A DNA stretch of 64,000 nucleotides, taken from Planctomycetota bacterium (GTDB lineage Bacteria > Planctomycetota > Phycisphaerae > Phycisphaerales > UBA1924). The DNA is taken from assembly GCA_039819165.1 (NCBI GenBank), contig JBCBSM010000002.1, positions 62,001-126,000 of the forward strand, given 5' to 3'. Under the pieces are notes generated by a model. The model worked only from the letters and a program-made list of their open reading frames with translations, searched no databases and had not been told where the DNA came from. Below, piece by piece: positions 49,133 to 57,442 of this stretch (its first letter is position 1; each line of letters starts with the position of its first letter). A program made the position numbers and the translations under genes.

Positions 49133-49901
49133 GAAACGACAAATTGCATCTCAACTGTCACCACCACTCGACGGGCTACTTGTCGCCCAGCTTGTCGATG
49201 AATATGTGTCTCTTGAACAGCGGTACATTCAGCGAGATTGGGGACCCGCTGAATTAGATGGGGGGCAGTTCTGCGAGGTACTAGCAAGACTCCTTCACCA
49301 AGCTGACTCCGGAACAACAAACCGCTCGAAAGACTTCGGCGAGTGTATCAGATATTTAGAGAATGACCAGGTTCCACACGCGGTCTCTCCTCGTCATGAC
49401 GCCTTACACATCGGTCATGTACTTAGGATTGTCTATAAGTTTCGTAGTCAAAGAGGCAGTGTGCACATCTCTCCAAACTACACCCCAAACCAAATGGACT
49501 CTCGACTCATTAGTGAGAATGTGCGGTGGTGCATGCTCGAGACACTCCGTGTCTTTTCTCGATCACCTCGCGATGAAGTGGCCAAGGCGATCCGCGAGTT
49601 GCTTCAGTTTGATGTTCCATGCGTGGGCGTTTTTGAAGATCAGGTCCTTGTACAACGAACAGACTTGAGCGCCAAGGAAGAGTTGCTTGTGCTCCTGCAC
49701 TTTGCTGGCGAGGCGGGATTCTCCCGTACCGAACTGGGGCGCCACGCAAAGCTGCCAGCGCCGACTGTTACCAAGAGCATCCAGGCACTCTGCGCGTCCG
49801 ATTGCCGGCAGGCAATCGGTCTACCGAGCAGTAGATATCGTCTAACAGATCTGGGTGCCAAGCACGTCAGGGAGCACCTGGCACACAAGCTCGTTCTCTG
49901 A
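49119..49901 (+). CDS. HEPN-like protein with C-terminal winged helix, second gene of the low-GC island
   Basis: A 260-residue protein. Residues 10-150 are helical (VDEYVSLEQRYIQRDWGPAE; ENVRWCMLETLRVF) and include R109-SQRGSV-H116, an R-x6-H pattern that fits the HEPN ribonuclease active site and the Abi-C type. The rest to about 180 is helical. The last 75 residues (KEELLVLLHFAGEAGFSRTE, then LGRHAKLPAPTVTKSIQAL) form a MarR-like winged helix. ATG 49119 lies inside the end of the first gene. Codon use and GC match the first gene. An RNase-type defence or toxin role is inferred. Confidence 0.55.
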   Translation: MGLIEKRQIASQLSPPLDGLLVAQLVDEYVSLEQRYIQRDWGPAELDGGQFCEVLARLLHQADSGTTNRSKDFGECIRYLENDQVPHAVSPRHDALHIGHVLRIVYKFRSQRGSVHISPNYTPNQMDSRLISENVRWCMLETLRVFSRSPRDEVAKAIRELLQFDVPCVGVFEDQVLVQRTDLSAKEELLVLLHFAGEAGFSRTELGRHAKLPAPTVTKSIQALCASDCRQAIGLPSSRYRLTDLGAKHVREHLAHKLVL

Positions 49902-50102
49902 TGTCAGCAGGCCAGCAGCGATTCCCGCTGCAGTCGCGTGGCACGATACACCTTCCGTTTCGGAAAATTGCCGCCAAAGACCCGAAGATCTGTCGCGCCC
50001 CGAAACCCCTTGCGAGCCCCCCACCACTTCGGCTATCCTGACCACCCGGGGCCGGCGCGGTCGCCGCCCCTGGCTTGAAGGCCCAAAACCCCGGGGGCAG
50101 CC

Positions 50103-50687
50103 ATGAAGACCGAGACTCTGGCGATGGCGGCGGCGGTGCTGGCGGCGGCCGGCCTGGCGCACGGGCAGACCGAGTGGACGCGGTTCACCTTCGGCGGCGT
50201 GGGCGACATCTTCGAGGTGCAGGTGGACGTGACCGACGAGTTCCCCCACCTCCAGGTGACCGACGCCTTCCTGTCGGGCGATCGCTTCCGCGTCGAGATC
50301 CTGGACCGCCGGGTGTTCATCGAGGAGTTCGACTGCAGCGAGCCGACGACCGTCGGCGACGAGATCCTCGACGACTACGACGCGGCCCTCGCCGACGACC
50401 GCTGGAGCAGCGGCGAGCGGACGCTGGGCGTCCGGGGCTCGTTCGTGCAGATCCGCATCCACGTGACGGCCTCCCCCTTCGGCGGGGGCGGCGCGGCGTA
50501 CCGCTTCACCGAGGCGCCCTGCCGCGCCGACATCGACGGCGACGGCGAACTGACGCTGTTCGACTTCCTGGGGTTCCAGAACTTCTTCGACGCGGGCGAC
50601 CTGCGGGCGGACTTCGACGGCGACGGCGACCTCACGCTGTTCGACTTCCTGGCCTTCCAGAACGCCTTCGACCTGGGATGCGAGTAG
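50103..50687 (+). CDS. secreted protein with GC-type dockerin-like tail
   Basis: A 194-residue protein with a signal peptide (LAMAAAVLAAAGLAHGQ). A beta-rich domain of about 115 residues is followed by two calcium-binding dockerin-like repeats, CRADIDGDGELTLFDFLGF and ADFDGDGDLTLFDFLAFQN, ending in GCE. This pattern is the GC-type dockerin tail seen on many planctomycete exported proteins. The N-terminal domain is not recognised. The repeats are thought to anchor or assemble surface proteins. Confidence 0.82.
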   Translation: MKTETLAMAAAVLAAAGLAHGQTEWTRFTFGGVGDIFEVQVDVTDEFPHLQVTDAFLSGDRFRVEILDRRVFIEEFDCSEPTTVGDEILDDYDAALADDRWSSGERTLGVRGSFVQIRIHVTASPFGGGGAAYRFTEAPCRADIDGDGELTLFDFLGFQNFFDAGDLRADFDGDGDLTLFDFLAFQNAFDLGCE

Positions 50688-50708
50688 GGAGACGGCCGCG
50701 AGCGCGCC

Positions 50709-50738
50709 CGTGCTCGCGAGCACGCGAGTAGACTCGCG
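50709..50738. promoter_or_regulatory. overlapping palindromes before recQ
   Basis: CGTGCTCGCGAGCACG (50709-50724) is a perfect 16-bp palindrome. It abuts CGCGAGT-AG-ACTCGCG (50723-50738), a second dyad with 7-bp arms. The recQ start is 4 bp later. They could be an operator pair or a leader hairpin that shields the start. No known regulator family is assigned. Confidence 0.4.
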
Positions 50739-50741
50739 GGC

Positions 50742-52667
50742 ATGCCCCCGACGCCCGCCACGGAATCCGCGATCGACGCCGTCCGCCGCGTGTGGGGCTA
50801 CGACGCGCTGCGGCCGCTGCAGTCGGCGGCGATCGAGGCGGGCGTGGCAGGCCGCGACGCCCTCGTGGTCCTGCCGACGGGCGGCGGCAAGAGCCTGTGC
50901 TACCAGGTGCCCCCGCTGGTGACGGGCCGGGCGACCGTCGTCGTCAGCCCGCTGATCGCCCTGATGCGCGACCAGGTGCGGGGGCTGGAGCTCAACGGCT
51001 ACCCCGCTGCGGCGCTGCACTCGGCCGTCGACGCCGAGGATGCGCGGGCGATCGAGGCCAAGCTGCTCCACGGGGAACTCGACCTGGTGCTGGCCGCCCC
51101 CGAGCGGATGGTGACGCCGGGCTTCCGCGCCCTGCTGGCGCAGCTGGCCGATCGCGAGCGGCTCGGGGCGATCGCCGTCGACGAGGCGCACTGCATCAGC
51201 CAGTGGGGGCACGACTTCCGCCCCGAGTACCGCCGGCTCGCGGAGCTGCGGGAGATCGTGCCCGGCGCGGCGATGCAGGCCTTCACCGCGACCGCGACGC
51301 CCCGCGTGCGGCAGGACATCATCGAGCAGCTGGGGTTGGGCCGGGATGGTGAGCCGCCCGAAGTGCTCGTCGGCGTGTTCGACCGGCCCAATCTGACCTA
51401 TCGCGTGCACGCGCGGCAGCCCGGGCAGCGGGCGGTGGTCCAGGCGGCCGAGGCGATCCAGCGGCATCGGTCCCGGGGCGAGTGCGGCGCGATCGTCTAC
51501 TGCATCAGCCGCAAGGAGGCCGAGGAGTTCGCCCAGGGCCTCCGCACCGGCGGGCTGGATGCGCGGGCCTACCACGCCGGGCTGAACCCCAGGCAGCGGC
51601 ACGACGTGGAGCGAGCGTTCACCAACGAGCAGCTCGACGTCGTGTGCGCCACGGTGGCCTTCGGCATGGGCATCGACCGCAGCAACGTGCGCCTGGTCGT
51701 GCACGCGGCGTGCCCCAAGAGCCTCGAGGCCTACCAGCAGGAGACCGGCCGCGCGGGCCGCGACGGCGAGCCCGCCGAGTGCCTGCTGCTGTACAGCCCG
51801 GGCGACGCCGCCCGCTGGGAGCGGCTCATCCGTCGGAGCTCGGACGAACTCGGCGGCGACGAGAAGGCCCTGCGCGCCCAGCTCACGCTCATCCGCGAGA
51901 TGCAGCGCTTCGTGGCCGGGATGGCCTGCCGGCATAAGTCGCTCAGCGAGCACTTCGGCCAGGACTACGCGCCGCCGGACGGACGGCACAACTGCGGCGC
52001 CTGCGACGTGTGCCTGGGCGAGACCGAAGCCGACGAGGACGGCACGCGGACGGCCCAGATCCTGATGAGCGCCGTGGCGCGGCTCGACCAGCGCTGGGGC
52101 GCGGCCCACGTGGCCGACGTCGTCCGCGGCGCGAGCACCGAGAAGATCCGCGGCAATGGGCACGATGCGCTCAGCGTGCACGGCCTGCTCAAGGAGCGGA
52201 CCAAGGCCGAGGTGATGATGTACCTCGACCAGCTCGTGGCGTACGGCGCCCTGGATCGACACCTGAGCGAGTCGCCCGGCGGGATGGGCTTCGAGACGCT
52301 CCGCTTCGGCGAGCGGGGCAACGCGGTGATGAAGGCCGAGGAGGCCGTCACGCTCGCGAGGCCCATGGGCGCGGGCAGCGTCCGCAGCGAGCGGGGCCGC
52401 AAGACCGGGGCCGCCGTGGACGCCTCGCCGCTGACCTACGAGCAGAAGGCCGTCTTCGATCGGCTGCGGGCGCTGCGGAGGTCGATCGCCAGCGAGCAAG
52501 CCATCCCGCCCTACATGGTCTTCGGCGACGCCACGCTTCGGGACATGGCACGGCGGATGCCCAGATCCCCGAGCGAGCTCCTCGCGGTCAAGGGCGTAGG
52601 CGAGGCGAAGCTGGAGGCGTTCGGGGAGGCGTTCCTCGAGGCGTTGACGAGCACCGAGGCCGACTAG
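50742..52667 (+). CDS. recQ: ATP-dependent DNA helicase RecQ
   Basis: A 641-residue RecQ. It has PTGGGKSLCYQ (Walker A, about 45), VDEAHCISQWGHDFRPEY (motif II plus aromatic loop), AFTATATPRVR and QETGRAGRDGEPAECLLLY. The RQC zinc region includes NCGACDVCLGE, and an HRDC domain sits at the C-terminus (LRRSIASEQAIPPYMVFGD). It unwinds duplexes and G4 or recombination structures. ATG 50742 lies directly after two overlapping palindromes. Confidence 0.95.
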   Translation: MPPTPATESAIDAVRRVWGYDALRPLQSAAIEAGVAGRDALVVLPTGGGKSLCYQVPPLVTGRATVVVSPLIALMRDQVRGLELNGYPAAALHSAVDAEDARAIEAKLLHGELDLVLAAPERMVTPGFRALLAQLADRERLGAIAVDEAHCISQWGHDFRPEYRRLAELREIVPGAAMQAFTATATPRVRQDIIEQLGLGRDGEPPEVLVGVFDRPNLTYRVHARQPGQRAVVQAAEAIQRHRSRGECGAIVYCISRKEAEEFAQGLRTGGLDARAYHAGLNPRQRHDVERAFTNEQLDVVCATVAFGMGIDRSNVRLVVHAACPKSLEAYQQETGRAGRDGEPAECLLLYSPGDAARWERLIRRSSDELGGDEKALRAQLTLIREMQRFVAGMACRHKSLSEHFGQDYAPPDGRHNCGACDVCLGETEADEDGTRTAQILMSAVARLDQRWGAAHVADVVRGASTEKIRGNGHDALSVHGLLKERTKAEVMMYLDQLVAYGALDRHLSESPGGMGFETLRFGERGNAVMKAEEAVTLARPMGAGSVRSERGRKTGAAVDASPLTYEQKAVFDRLRALRRSIASEQAIPPYMVFGDATLRDMARRMPRSPSELLAVKGVGEAKLEAFGEAFLEALTSTEAD

Positions 52668-52699
52668 CGGCGTGCGGCCATCCCCCATACCCTCCGCCC

Positions 52700-53461
52700 A
52701 TGGCGACGCCTCGCAAGACCAAGCTCATCCCCACCGCCACCGACGCGCTGGCCGACCTCATGGACCGCGGCATCCTGTACGATGGGTGCACCATCCACGT
52801 GGGCGGGTTCGGGCTCTGCGGCATCCCCGAGCAGCTCATCATCGCGCTGCGGGATACCGGCGTGAAGGACATCACCTGCGTCAGCAACAACGCTGGCGTG
52901 GACGACTGGGGCCTGGGGCTGCTGCTGCAGACCCGCCAGATCAAGAAGATGGTGTCGAGCTACGTGGGCGAGAACGACACGTTCGCGAAGCAGTTCCTCA
53001 GCGGCGAGCTGGAGGTCGAGTTCAACCCGCAGGGGACGCTGGCCGAGCGGATCCGCGCGGGGGGGGCTGGCATCCCCGCCTTCTTCACGGCGACCGGTGC
53101 GGGCACGCAGATCGCCGAGGGCAAGGAGACGCGTGCGCTGCTGCCGACCCCCGCGCAGGCCCGCATCAACCGCGACGACTTCCGCGAGCGCGAGTTCGTG
53201 ATGGAGACGGGCATCTACGCCGACCTCGCGCTGGTCAAGGCCGATACCGCCGACCCCTTCGGCAACCTGATCTATCGCAAGACGGCCCGCAACTTCAACC
53301 CGATGATGGCGACGGCGGCGGCCTTCGTCGTCGCCGAGGTGGACCAGATGGTCGCCCTGGGCGAGCTGGACGCCGACGAGATCCACACGCCGGGCAGCTT
53401 CGTGGATCGGGTGGTGCACACGACTAGCGAGAAGCGCATCGAGCAGCGGACGACGCGGTAG
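52700..53461 (+). CDS. 3-oxoacid CoA-transferase subunit A, without subunit B
   Basis: A 253-residue family I CoA-transferase alpha subunit: DGCTIHVGGFGLCGIPE, VSNNAGVDDWGLGLLL and GGAGIPAFFTATGAGTQ. With a beta subunit (ScoB/AtoA) it would move CoA between acetoacetate and succinate or acetyl groups. The catalytic Glu lies on the beta chain. The following gene is a 52-residue membrane protein, so the beta subunit must lie elsewhere or be missing. ATG 52700 has CCTCC nearby but no good ribosome site. Confidence 0.88.
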   Translation: MATPRKTKLIPTATDALADLMDRGILYDGCTIHVGGFGLCGIPEQLIIALRDTGVKDITCVSNNAGVDDWGLGLLLQTRQIKKMVSSYVGENDTFAKQFLSGELEVEFNPQGTLAERIRAGGAGIPAFFTATGAGTQIAEGKETRALLPTPAQARINRDDFREREFVMETGIYADLALVKADTADPFGNLIYRKTARNFNPMMATAAAFVVAEVDQMVALGELDADEIHTPGSFVDRVVHTTSEKRIEQRTTR

Positions 53462-53464
53462 GCC

Positions 53465-53623
53465 ATGGGCACGACGAACGCAAAGAAGCGGTTGATCGTC
53501 TCTCTGGGCCTGGCCGTGCTGGGCGTCGCGATGATCGCCATCGGCGGCATCGCGGTCCTCGTGCCGCCGATCCTCACCGGCATCGGCTTCCTGCTGCTGG
53601 CGTGGTACCACGGCACGAGCTAG
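53465..53623 (+). CDS. small membrane protein, 52 residues
   Basis: ATG 53465 to TAG 53623 gives a 52-residue protein with a Lys-rich start (GTTNAKKRLIV) and two hydrophobic helices (SLGLAVLGVAMIAIGGIAVL; PPILTGIGFLLLAWY). It starts three bases after the CoA-transferase stop and is probably cotranscribed. No family is recognised. Its hydrophobic pattern and tight spacing are the only support. Confidence 0.5.
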   Translation: MGTTNAKKRLIVSLGLAVLGVAMIAIGGIAVLVPPILTGIGFLLLAWYHGTS

Positions 53624-53630
53624 CAACGGC

Positions 53631-54869
53631 TCACAGCCGGCCCGCGATCGACCAGCCCGCCGCCGTGAGCGAGATCGCGATGGCGATGACCAGCGCGATG
53701 TTGGAGGCCAGCCGGTTCCGGAGCGCCTCGCCGATCCAGGCGGTTCGGTTGTTGAGCAGCACGAGCGCGATCGCCAGCAGCGGGATGAAGCCCGCGCCGA
53801 CGATGCCGTACCACTTCTGGGCCGCCCGGTAGTCGACGAAGAGCAGGCCGCAGGGCAGCACGGCGATCGCCAGCAGGTAGCCCCGGTAGGCCCAGGACCT
53901 GGTCGAGGCGCCGCGGGCCGTGCGGCCGGGCCGCATGCCCCACCAGTCGGCGAAGACGTAGGGCACCGCCTGCCATACTCCCAGCAGGCTGCTGAAGACG
54001 GCGCCGAACGCCCCGATGAGGAAAGCCCAGCGGAAGGCCCCGCCGAGCTCGCCGCCGATGAAGGCCGCGATGATCGGGATGACCGCGCTGCCGCCGAAGT
54101 CGATGTCGCCGCCCGCGACGCCCGCCGCCAGCACGACCATCGCGACGCCGAAGATGGCGGTCATGCCGTAGCCCACGAGCAGATCCAGCCGGCACAGCCG
54201 GAGCGACTCGGGGCCGCGGCGGCCGGTCTCCCGCATCCAGTAGGCGTAGCAGATGATGGTGAGCGTGCCGCCCACGCCGCCAACGAGCGCGATCGTCCAC
54301 TCCAGCGCCCTGGCATCGGCGGGCGGCCGGGGCACGAAGCCCGCTAGCACGACGAGCGGATCGGGCCGCGTCGCGATCGCACTCGTAACGACCACGACGA
54401 ACATCACCGCGATGCACGTCGCCATGACCCGCTGGAAGAGCGCAAAACCCCCGAGCAGCACCATGACCAAGCCGAGCGCGCTGCAGCCCACGCCGTAGAG
54501 CCACGCGTGCTCGATCGGCTGCATGCTCGAGAGCGTCACCATGCAGGCTTTCATCAGCGTGACGGCCACGAAGGGCGACCAGAACAGCAGGTACGCGCCG
54601 AAGACCGCCCACACGACCGGTCCGAGCCGCGTGCAGGCGCCCTCGAGGATGGTGGTGCCCGTGGCGAGCTGCCAGCGGGCGAGTTGCTCGTTGAGCACGA
54701 ACTTCACGCCCGCGCCGACGAGCACCGCCCAGAGCACGGCCAGGCCGATCTGGCTGCCGGCGAACGCCGCCCCGCCCAGATCGCCCGCGCCGACGCCAGT
54801 GGCGGCCACCAGCACGCCGGGACCCACCAGCACCAGCAGCGTTCGCAGGCCCTGCGGTTGCTTCACCAT
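53631..54869 (-). CDS. Nramp-related divalent metal transporter
   Basis: A 412-residue protein with about 11 TMs on the LeuT/Nramp plan. TM1 carries GAGDLGGAAFAGSQIG, where Nramp has DPGN: the Asp stays but the Asn is Gly. TM6 reads LTIICYAYWMRETG, where Nramp has MPH; the metal-binding Met is missing. It is therefore an Nramp relative with altered substrate, perhaps Mg or a non-thiophilic metal. ATG 54869 gives a short cytoplasmic lead before TM1. It converges on the 52-residue gene. Confidence 0.75.
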   Translation of the reverse strand: MVKQPQGLRTLLVLVGPGVLVAATGVGAGDLGGAAFAGSQIGLAVLWAVLVGAGVKFVLNEQLARWQLATGTTILEGACTRLGPVVWAVFGAYLLFWSPFVAVTLMKACMVTLSSMQPIEHAWLYGVGCSALGLVMVLLGGFALFQRVMATCIAVMFVVVVTSAIATRPDPLVVLAGFVPRPPADARALEWTIALVGGVGGTLTIICYAYWMRETGRRGPESLRLCRLDLLVGYGMTAIFGVAMVVLAAGVAGGDIDFGGSAVIPIIAAFIGGELGGAFRWAFLIGAFGAVFSSLLGVWQAVPYVFADWWGMRPGRTARGASTRSWAYRGYLLAIAVLPCGLLFVDYRAAQKWYGIVGAGFIPLLAIALVLLNNRTAWIGEALRNRLASNIALVIAIAISLTAAGWSIAGRL

Positions 54870-54899
54870 GGCGGAGAGTGTACGGACCCCCGTGTGCGG

Positions 54900-55829
54900 C
54901 TAGGCGACGTCGACCGTGGGCAGGCGATCGACCACGCCGCGGAACAGATCGGCGGCGGCGGCCTCGCGGTAGAGCAGCGCGAGGGCATCGCGGCCCGCGC
55001 CGCCCATGCTCGCGGTGAGATCGCTGACGTACATCGCCAGGTAGCGGTTGAGCAGGGCCGCGTCACGCCACTCGGGCCGCGCGTCGGCGTGCATGAGCAG
55101 GTAGCGGCGCGTGGCGTCGGGGTGCGCCCGCGCGTGCGTGACCGAGGCGCTCAGCAGCCGGCTGACCTCCGCGAGCGTGCCACCGCCGTGCTCGGCCTCT
55201 AGGCCCCGGCGGATGACGTTGAGCCCCAGCGGCAGCGGCGCACCGGTCTGATCGTGCCACCACGCGCCTAGGTCAACCACCATCCGCAGGCCCATGCCCT
55301 CGAAGGCCAGCTGCGCCTCGTGGATCAGCACGCCCCCATCGGCCGCGCCGGCCAGCACCGCCGGCGCGACCTGCTGGAAGGGTCGGGCCTCCAGGGACAC
55401 CCGCTCGCGTGCCTCGCCCAGCAGCAGGCGGAGCACCAGGGCCGCGGTGGTCCGCAGCCCGGGCACGATGATCGCCCGCGTTTTGCGGAGCTGCTCGATC
55501 GTCCGCACCGGCGCGTCGGCGGGCACCACCACCTTCGGTCCGTACCCCTCGCCGAAAGACGCGCCGCAATCGGTGATGGCGTAGCGGTCGGCCAGCGCGG
55601 GCCACGCCGCCGCCGAGATGGCGGTGATGTCCAGTTCGGCGTCGCCCGCGCTCGCGTTGAGGGCCTCGACGTCCTCGGCCATCGGGCGAAACGCGAAGCG
55701 GCCGGTCTCGATCGCGGGCGGCTCGACCAGCTCGCCCTCGGGATCACGCATGCCCGTCAGCGGCCACCACATCGCCATGTCGTCGGCATCGGGCGAGTGC
55801 GCGAGCGTGAGTTCGATCGGCCGGGCCAT
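54900..55829 (-). CDS. mqnD: 1,4-dihydroxy-6-naphthoate synthase (futalosine pathway)
   Basis: A 309-residue periplasmic-binding-fold enzyme. The start LAHSPDADDMAMWWPL is the MqnD signature, and GEGYGPKVVVPADAP, IVPGLRTTAALVLRLLLGEA and ADGGVLIHEAQL agree. It makes dihydroxynaphthoate from cyclic dehypoxanthine futalosine in the alternative menaquinone route. It is a single gene here; mqnA/B/C/E are not in the window. ATG 55829 was chosen for the family N-terminus. Confidence 0.88.
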   Translation of the reverse strand: MARPIELTLAHSPDADDMAMWWPLTGMRDPEGELVEPPAIETGRFAFRPMAEDVEALNASAGDAELDITAISAAAWPALADRYAITDCGASFGEGYGPKVVVPADAPVRTIEQLRKTRAIIVPGLRTTAALVLRLLLGEARERVSLEARPFQQVAPAVLAGAADGGVLIHEAQLAFEGMGLRMVVDLGAWWHDQTGAPLPLGLNVIRRGLEAEHGGGTLAEVSRLLSASVTHARAHPDATRRYLLMHADARPEWRDAALLNRYLAMYVSDLTASMGGAGRDALALLYREAAAADLFRGVVDRLPTVDVA

Positions 55830-56050
55830 GGGCGAGCGTAGTCGGCCGCGGCCGTCGTGCCCGAGCCGCACCCGCGGACAACCCGCCGAAAGCGCTGGAT
55901 GTCCGCGATGCCGTCGAGGGTGCGTCCGCGGTCCGTTGCGAGCGCGCCGCATTTCGTACGCGTGACGCCGACGATTCTTGACGTGTCACGCGGCGACGCG
56001 CACCGGGATGGGGAGCACTGCCCCGATCGCACCGCGAAGGAGAACACCCC

Positions 56051-56740
56051 ATGGCACGCATCCTGGACACCATCCGCCGACGCAAGCTCGCCACCATCGC
56101 CCTCGTGGCCGCGGCCGCGGCCATATTTCCGATCACCGGCGTGGGATGCTCGGTGATCGGCATGGGCGGCTGGGAGGAGCGGGCCTATACGGCCGTCGTG
56201 GAGGACGGCCGCTTCGAGATCCGCGACTACGAGCCGGCCATCCTTGCCACCGCCACCAGCGACGGCACGTTCGGGAGCGCGAGCGGCGAGGCCTTCGGCG
56301 AGCTCGGCGGCTACATCTTCGGCAAGAACGCCGAGGAGGCATCCATCGCGATGACCGTGCCGGTGCAGCGGGTGCCGGTGGGCGCGCCCCGCATCGAGGT
56401 GCTGGACGGTGATGCCAACGCGACGACCGCCGCGGACGAGGCCTGGGAGATGGGCTTCTACATGCCCCGTGAGTGGTCGATGGCATCGCTGCCCGAGCCG
56501 ACGTCCGATGCGGTCACGATCCGCGAGATTCCCGGCGAGACGATGGCGGTGTACCGATACTCGGGCGTGCAGCGCGGGAGCGACCTCGAGAAGTACGCCG
56601 GCGACCTGCTGGACTGGATCGACGCGAACGGCTACCTGCCCGCGGGCGAGGCGGAACTGGCGGCCTTCGATCCCCCCTGGACGCTGTGGTTCCTGCGGCG
56701 GAACGAGGTGCAGGTGCCGGTGCGGAAGGTCGGCCAGTAG
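56051..56740 (+). CDS. SOUL-family heme-binding lipoprotein
   Basis: A 229-residue protein. The N-terminal hydrophobic helix ends ITGVGC, a plausible lipobox with Cys33, after a basic lead. The SOUL/HBP domain follows (YTAVVEDGRFEIRDYEPAIL, then MTVPVQR and FYMPREWSMASLPEPTS). Bacterial SOUL proteins are thought to bind heme or tetrapyrrole and act at the membrane. GAAGGAG is near ATG 56051. It has no obvious operon partner. Confidence 0.85.
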   Translation: MARILDTIRRRKLATIALVAAAAAIFPITGVGCSVIGMGGWEERAYTAVVEDGRFEIRDYEPAILATATSDGTFGSASGEAFGELGGYIFGKNAEEASIAMTVPVQRVPVGAPRIEVLDGDANATTAADEAWEMGFYMPREWSMASLPEPTSDAVTIREIPGETMAVYRYSGVQRGSDLEKYAGDLLDWIDANGYLPAGEAELAAFDPPWTLWFLRRNEVQVPVRKVGQ

Positions 56741-56759
56741 CGGCCGAGCGCACGCGGCG

Positions 56760-57395
56760 TCAGCGTCGTTTCGGCCGGCCGCACTCGGGGCAGCGCGACG
56801 CATCACCGAGGTCGTAGCCGCAACCGACGCAGTGCCCGCGGCACGTGCGGACCAAACGCCGCACCGGGGCGGGCAGCCGAGAGAGTGCATAGAGCAGGAC
56901 GGCGTACACGAGCCCGTTGGCCAGCAGGCCACTCCAGATCGGCAGGTACGGGAACCGCACGGCGCGGCCCCAGATCTGGAGCTCGGCAAGGCCCTCATCG
57001 ACATGGCCGGAGAGCCCGCGCACGTCGTGGCCCCGCGTGTAGAACGTGGGCCACGGGGCGCCGGCCTCGAGGCCCCAGGCATAGGTCCGCCGCCGCATCG
57101 CAATCTCGCGCAGCCAGCGGGGCCTTGGATCGTCTGCCGCCTCGATCTCGGTCTCGCGGCGGAGCGCGCGGATCTGTGCGGCATGACCGATTGGAATCGG
57201 CTGGGTCGTCATGAAGCGTGTAGCCCCGAGCGACCATTCGCGGCGCACATGAACCTCGAGCTCCGGACTCGGCCGGTACGCGAACACCTCGGTTCGATAG
57301 CTCGGCCCGAACTCGTACCACAACACGCCGATGGGCGCCGATGTCGCGGAGAATACGAGCCCCAATCCGCCGAAGACCGCCAGGCGCCGGATCAC
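56760..57395 (-). CDS. two-TM membrane protein with C-terminal zinc ribbon
   Basis: A 211-residue protein. TM1 is near 7-28 (AVFGGLGLVFSATSAPIGVL) and TM2 near 155-176. The extracytoplasmic segment between them is polar. The C-terminal CVGCGYDLGDASRCPECGRP is a CxxC-x9-CxxC zinc ribbon of a kind widely fused to planctomycete membrane proteins. GTG 57395 is the only candidate start downstream of the purF stop. Function unknown. Confidence 0.65.
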   Translation of the reverse strand: MIRRLAVFGGLGLVFSATSAPIGVLWYEFGPSYRTEVFAYRPSPELEVHVRREWSLGATRFMTTQPIPIGHAAQIRALRRETEIEAADDPRPRWLREIAMRRRTYAWGLEAGAPWPTFYTRGHDVRGLSGHVDEGLAELQIWGRAVRFPYLPIWSGLLANGLVYAVLLYALSRLPAPVRRLVRTCRGHCVGCGYDLGDASRCPECGRPKRR

Positions 57396-57442
57396 GCTGG
57401 TCCAGCGGATGCTGGCGACGACTGGGAGCCGGGCGGCCAGTG

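Noticed and set aside
48448-50102. Integrated mobile element around the low-GC island
   Set aside because: No integrase, transposase, tRNA target or terminal repeats could be seen; only composition differs.
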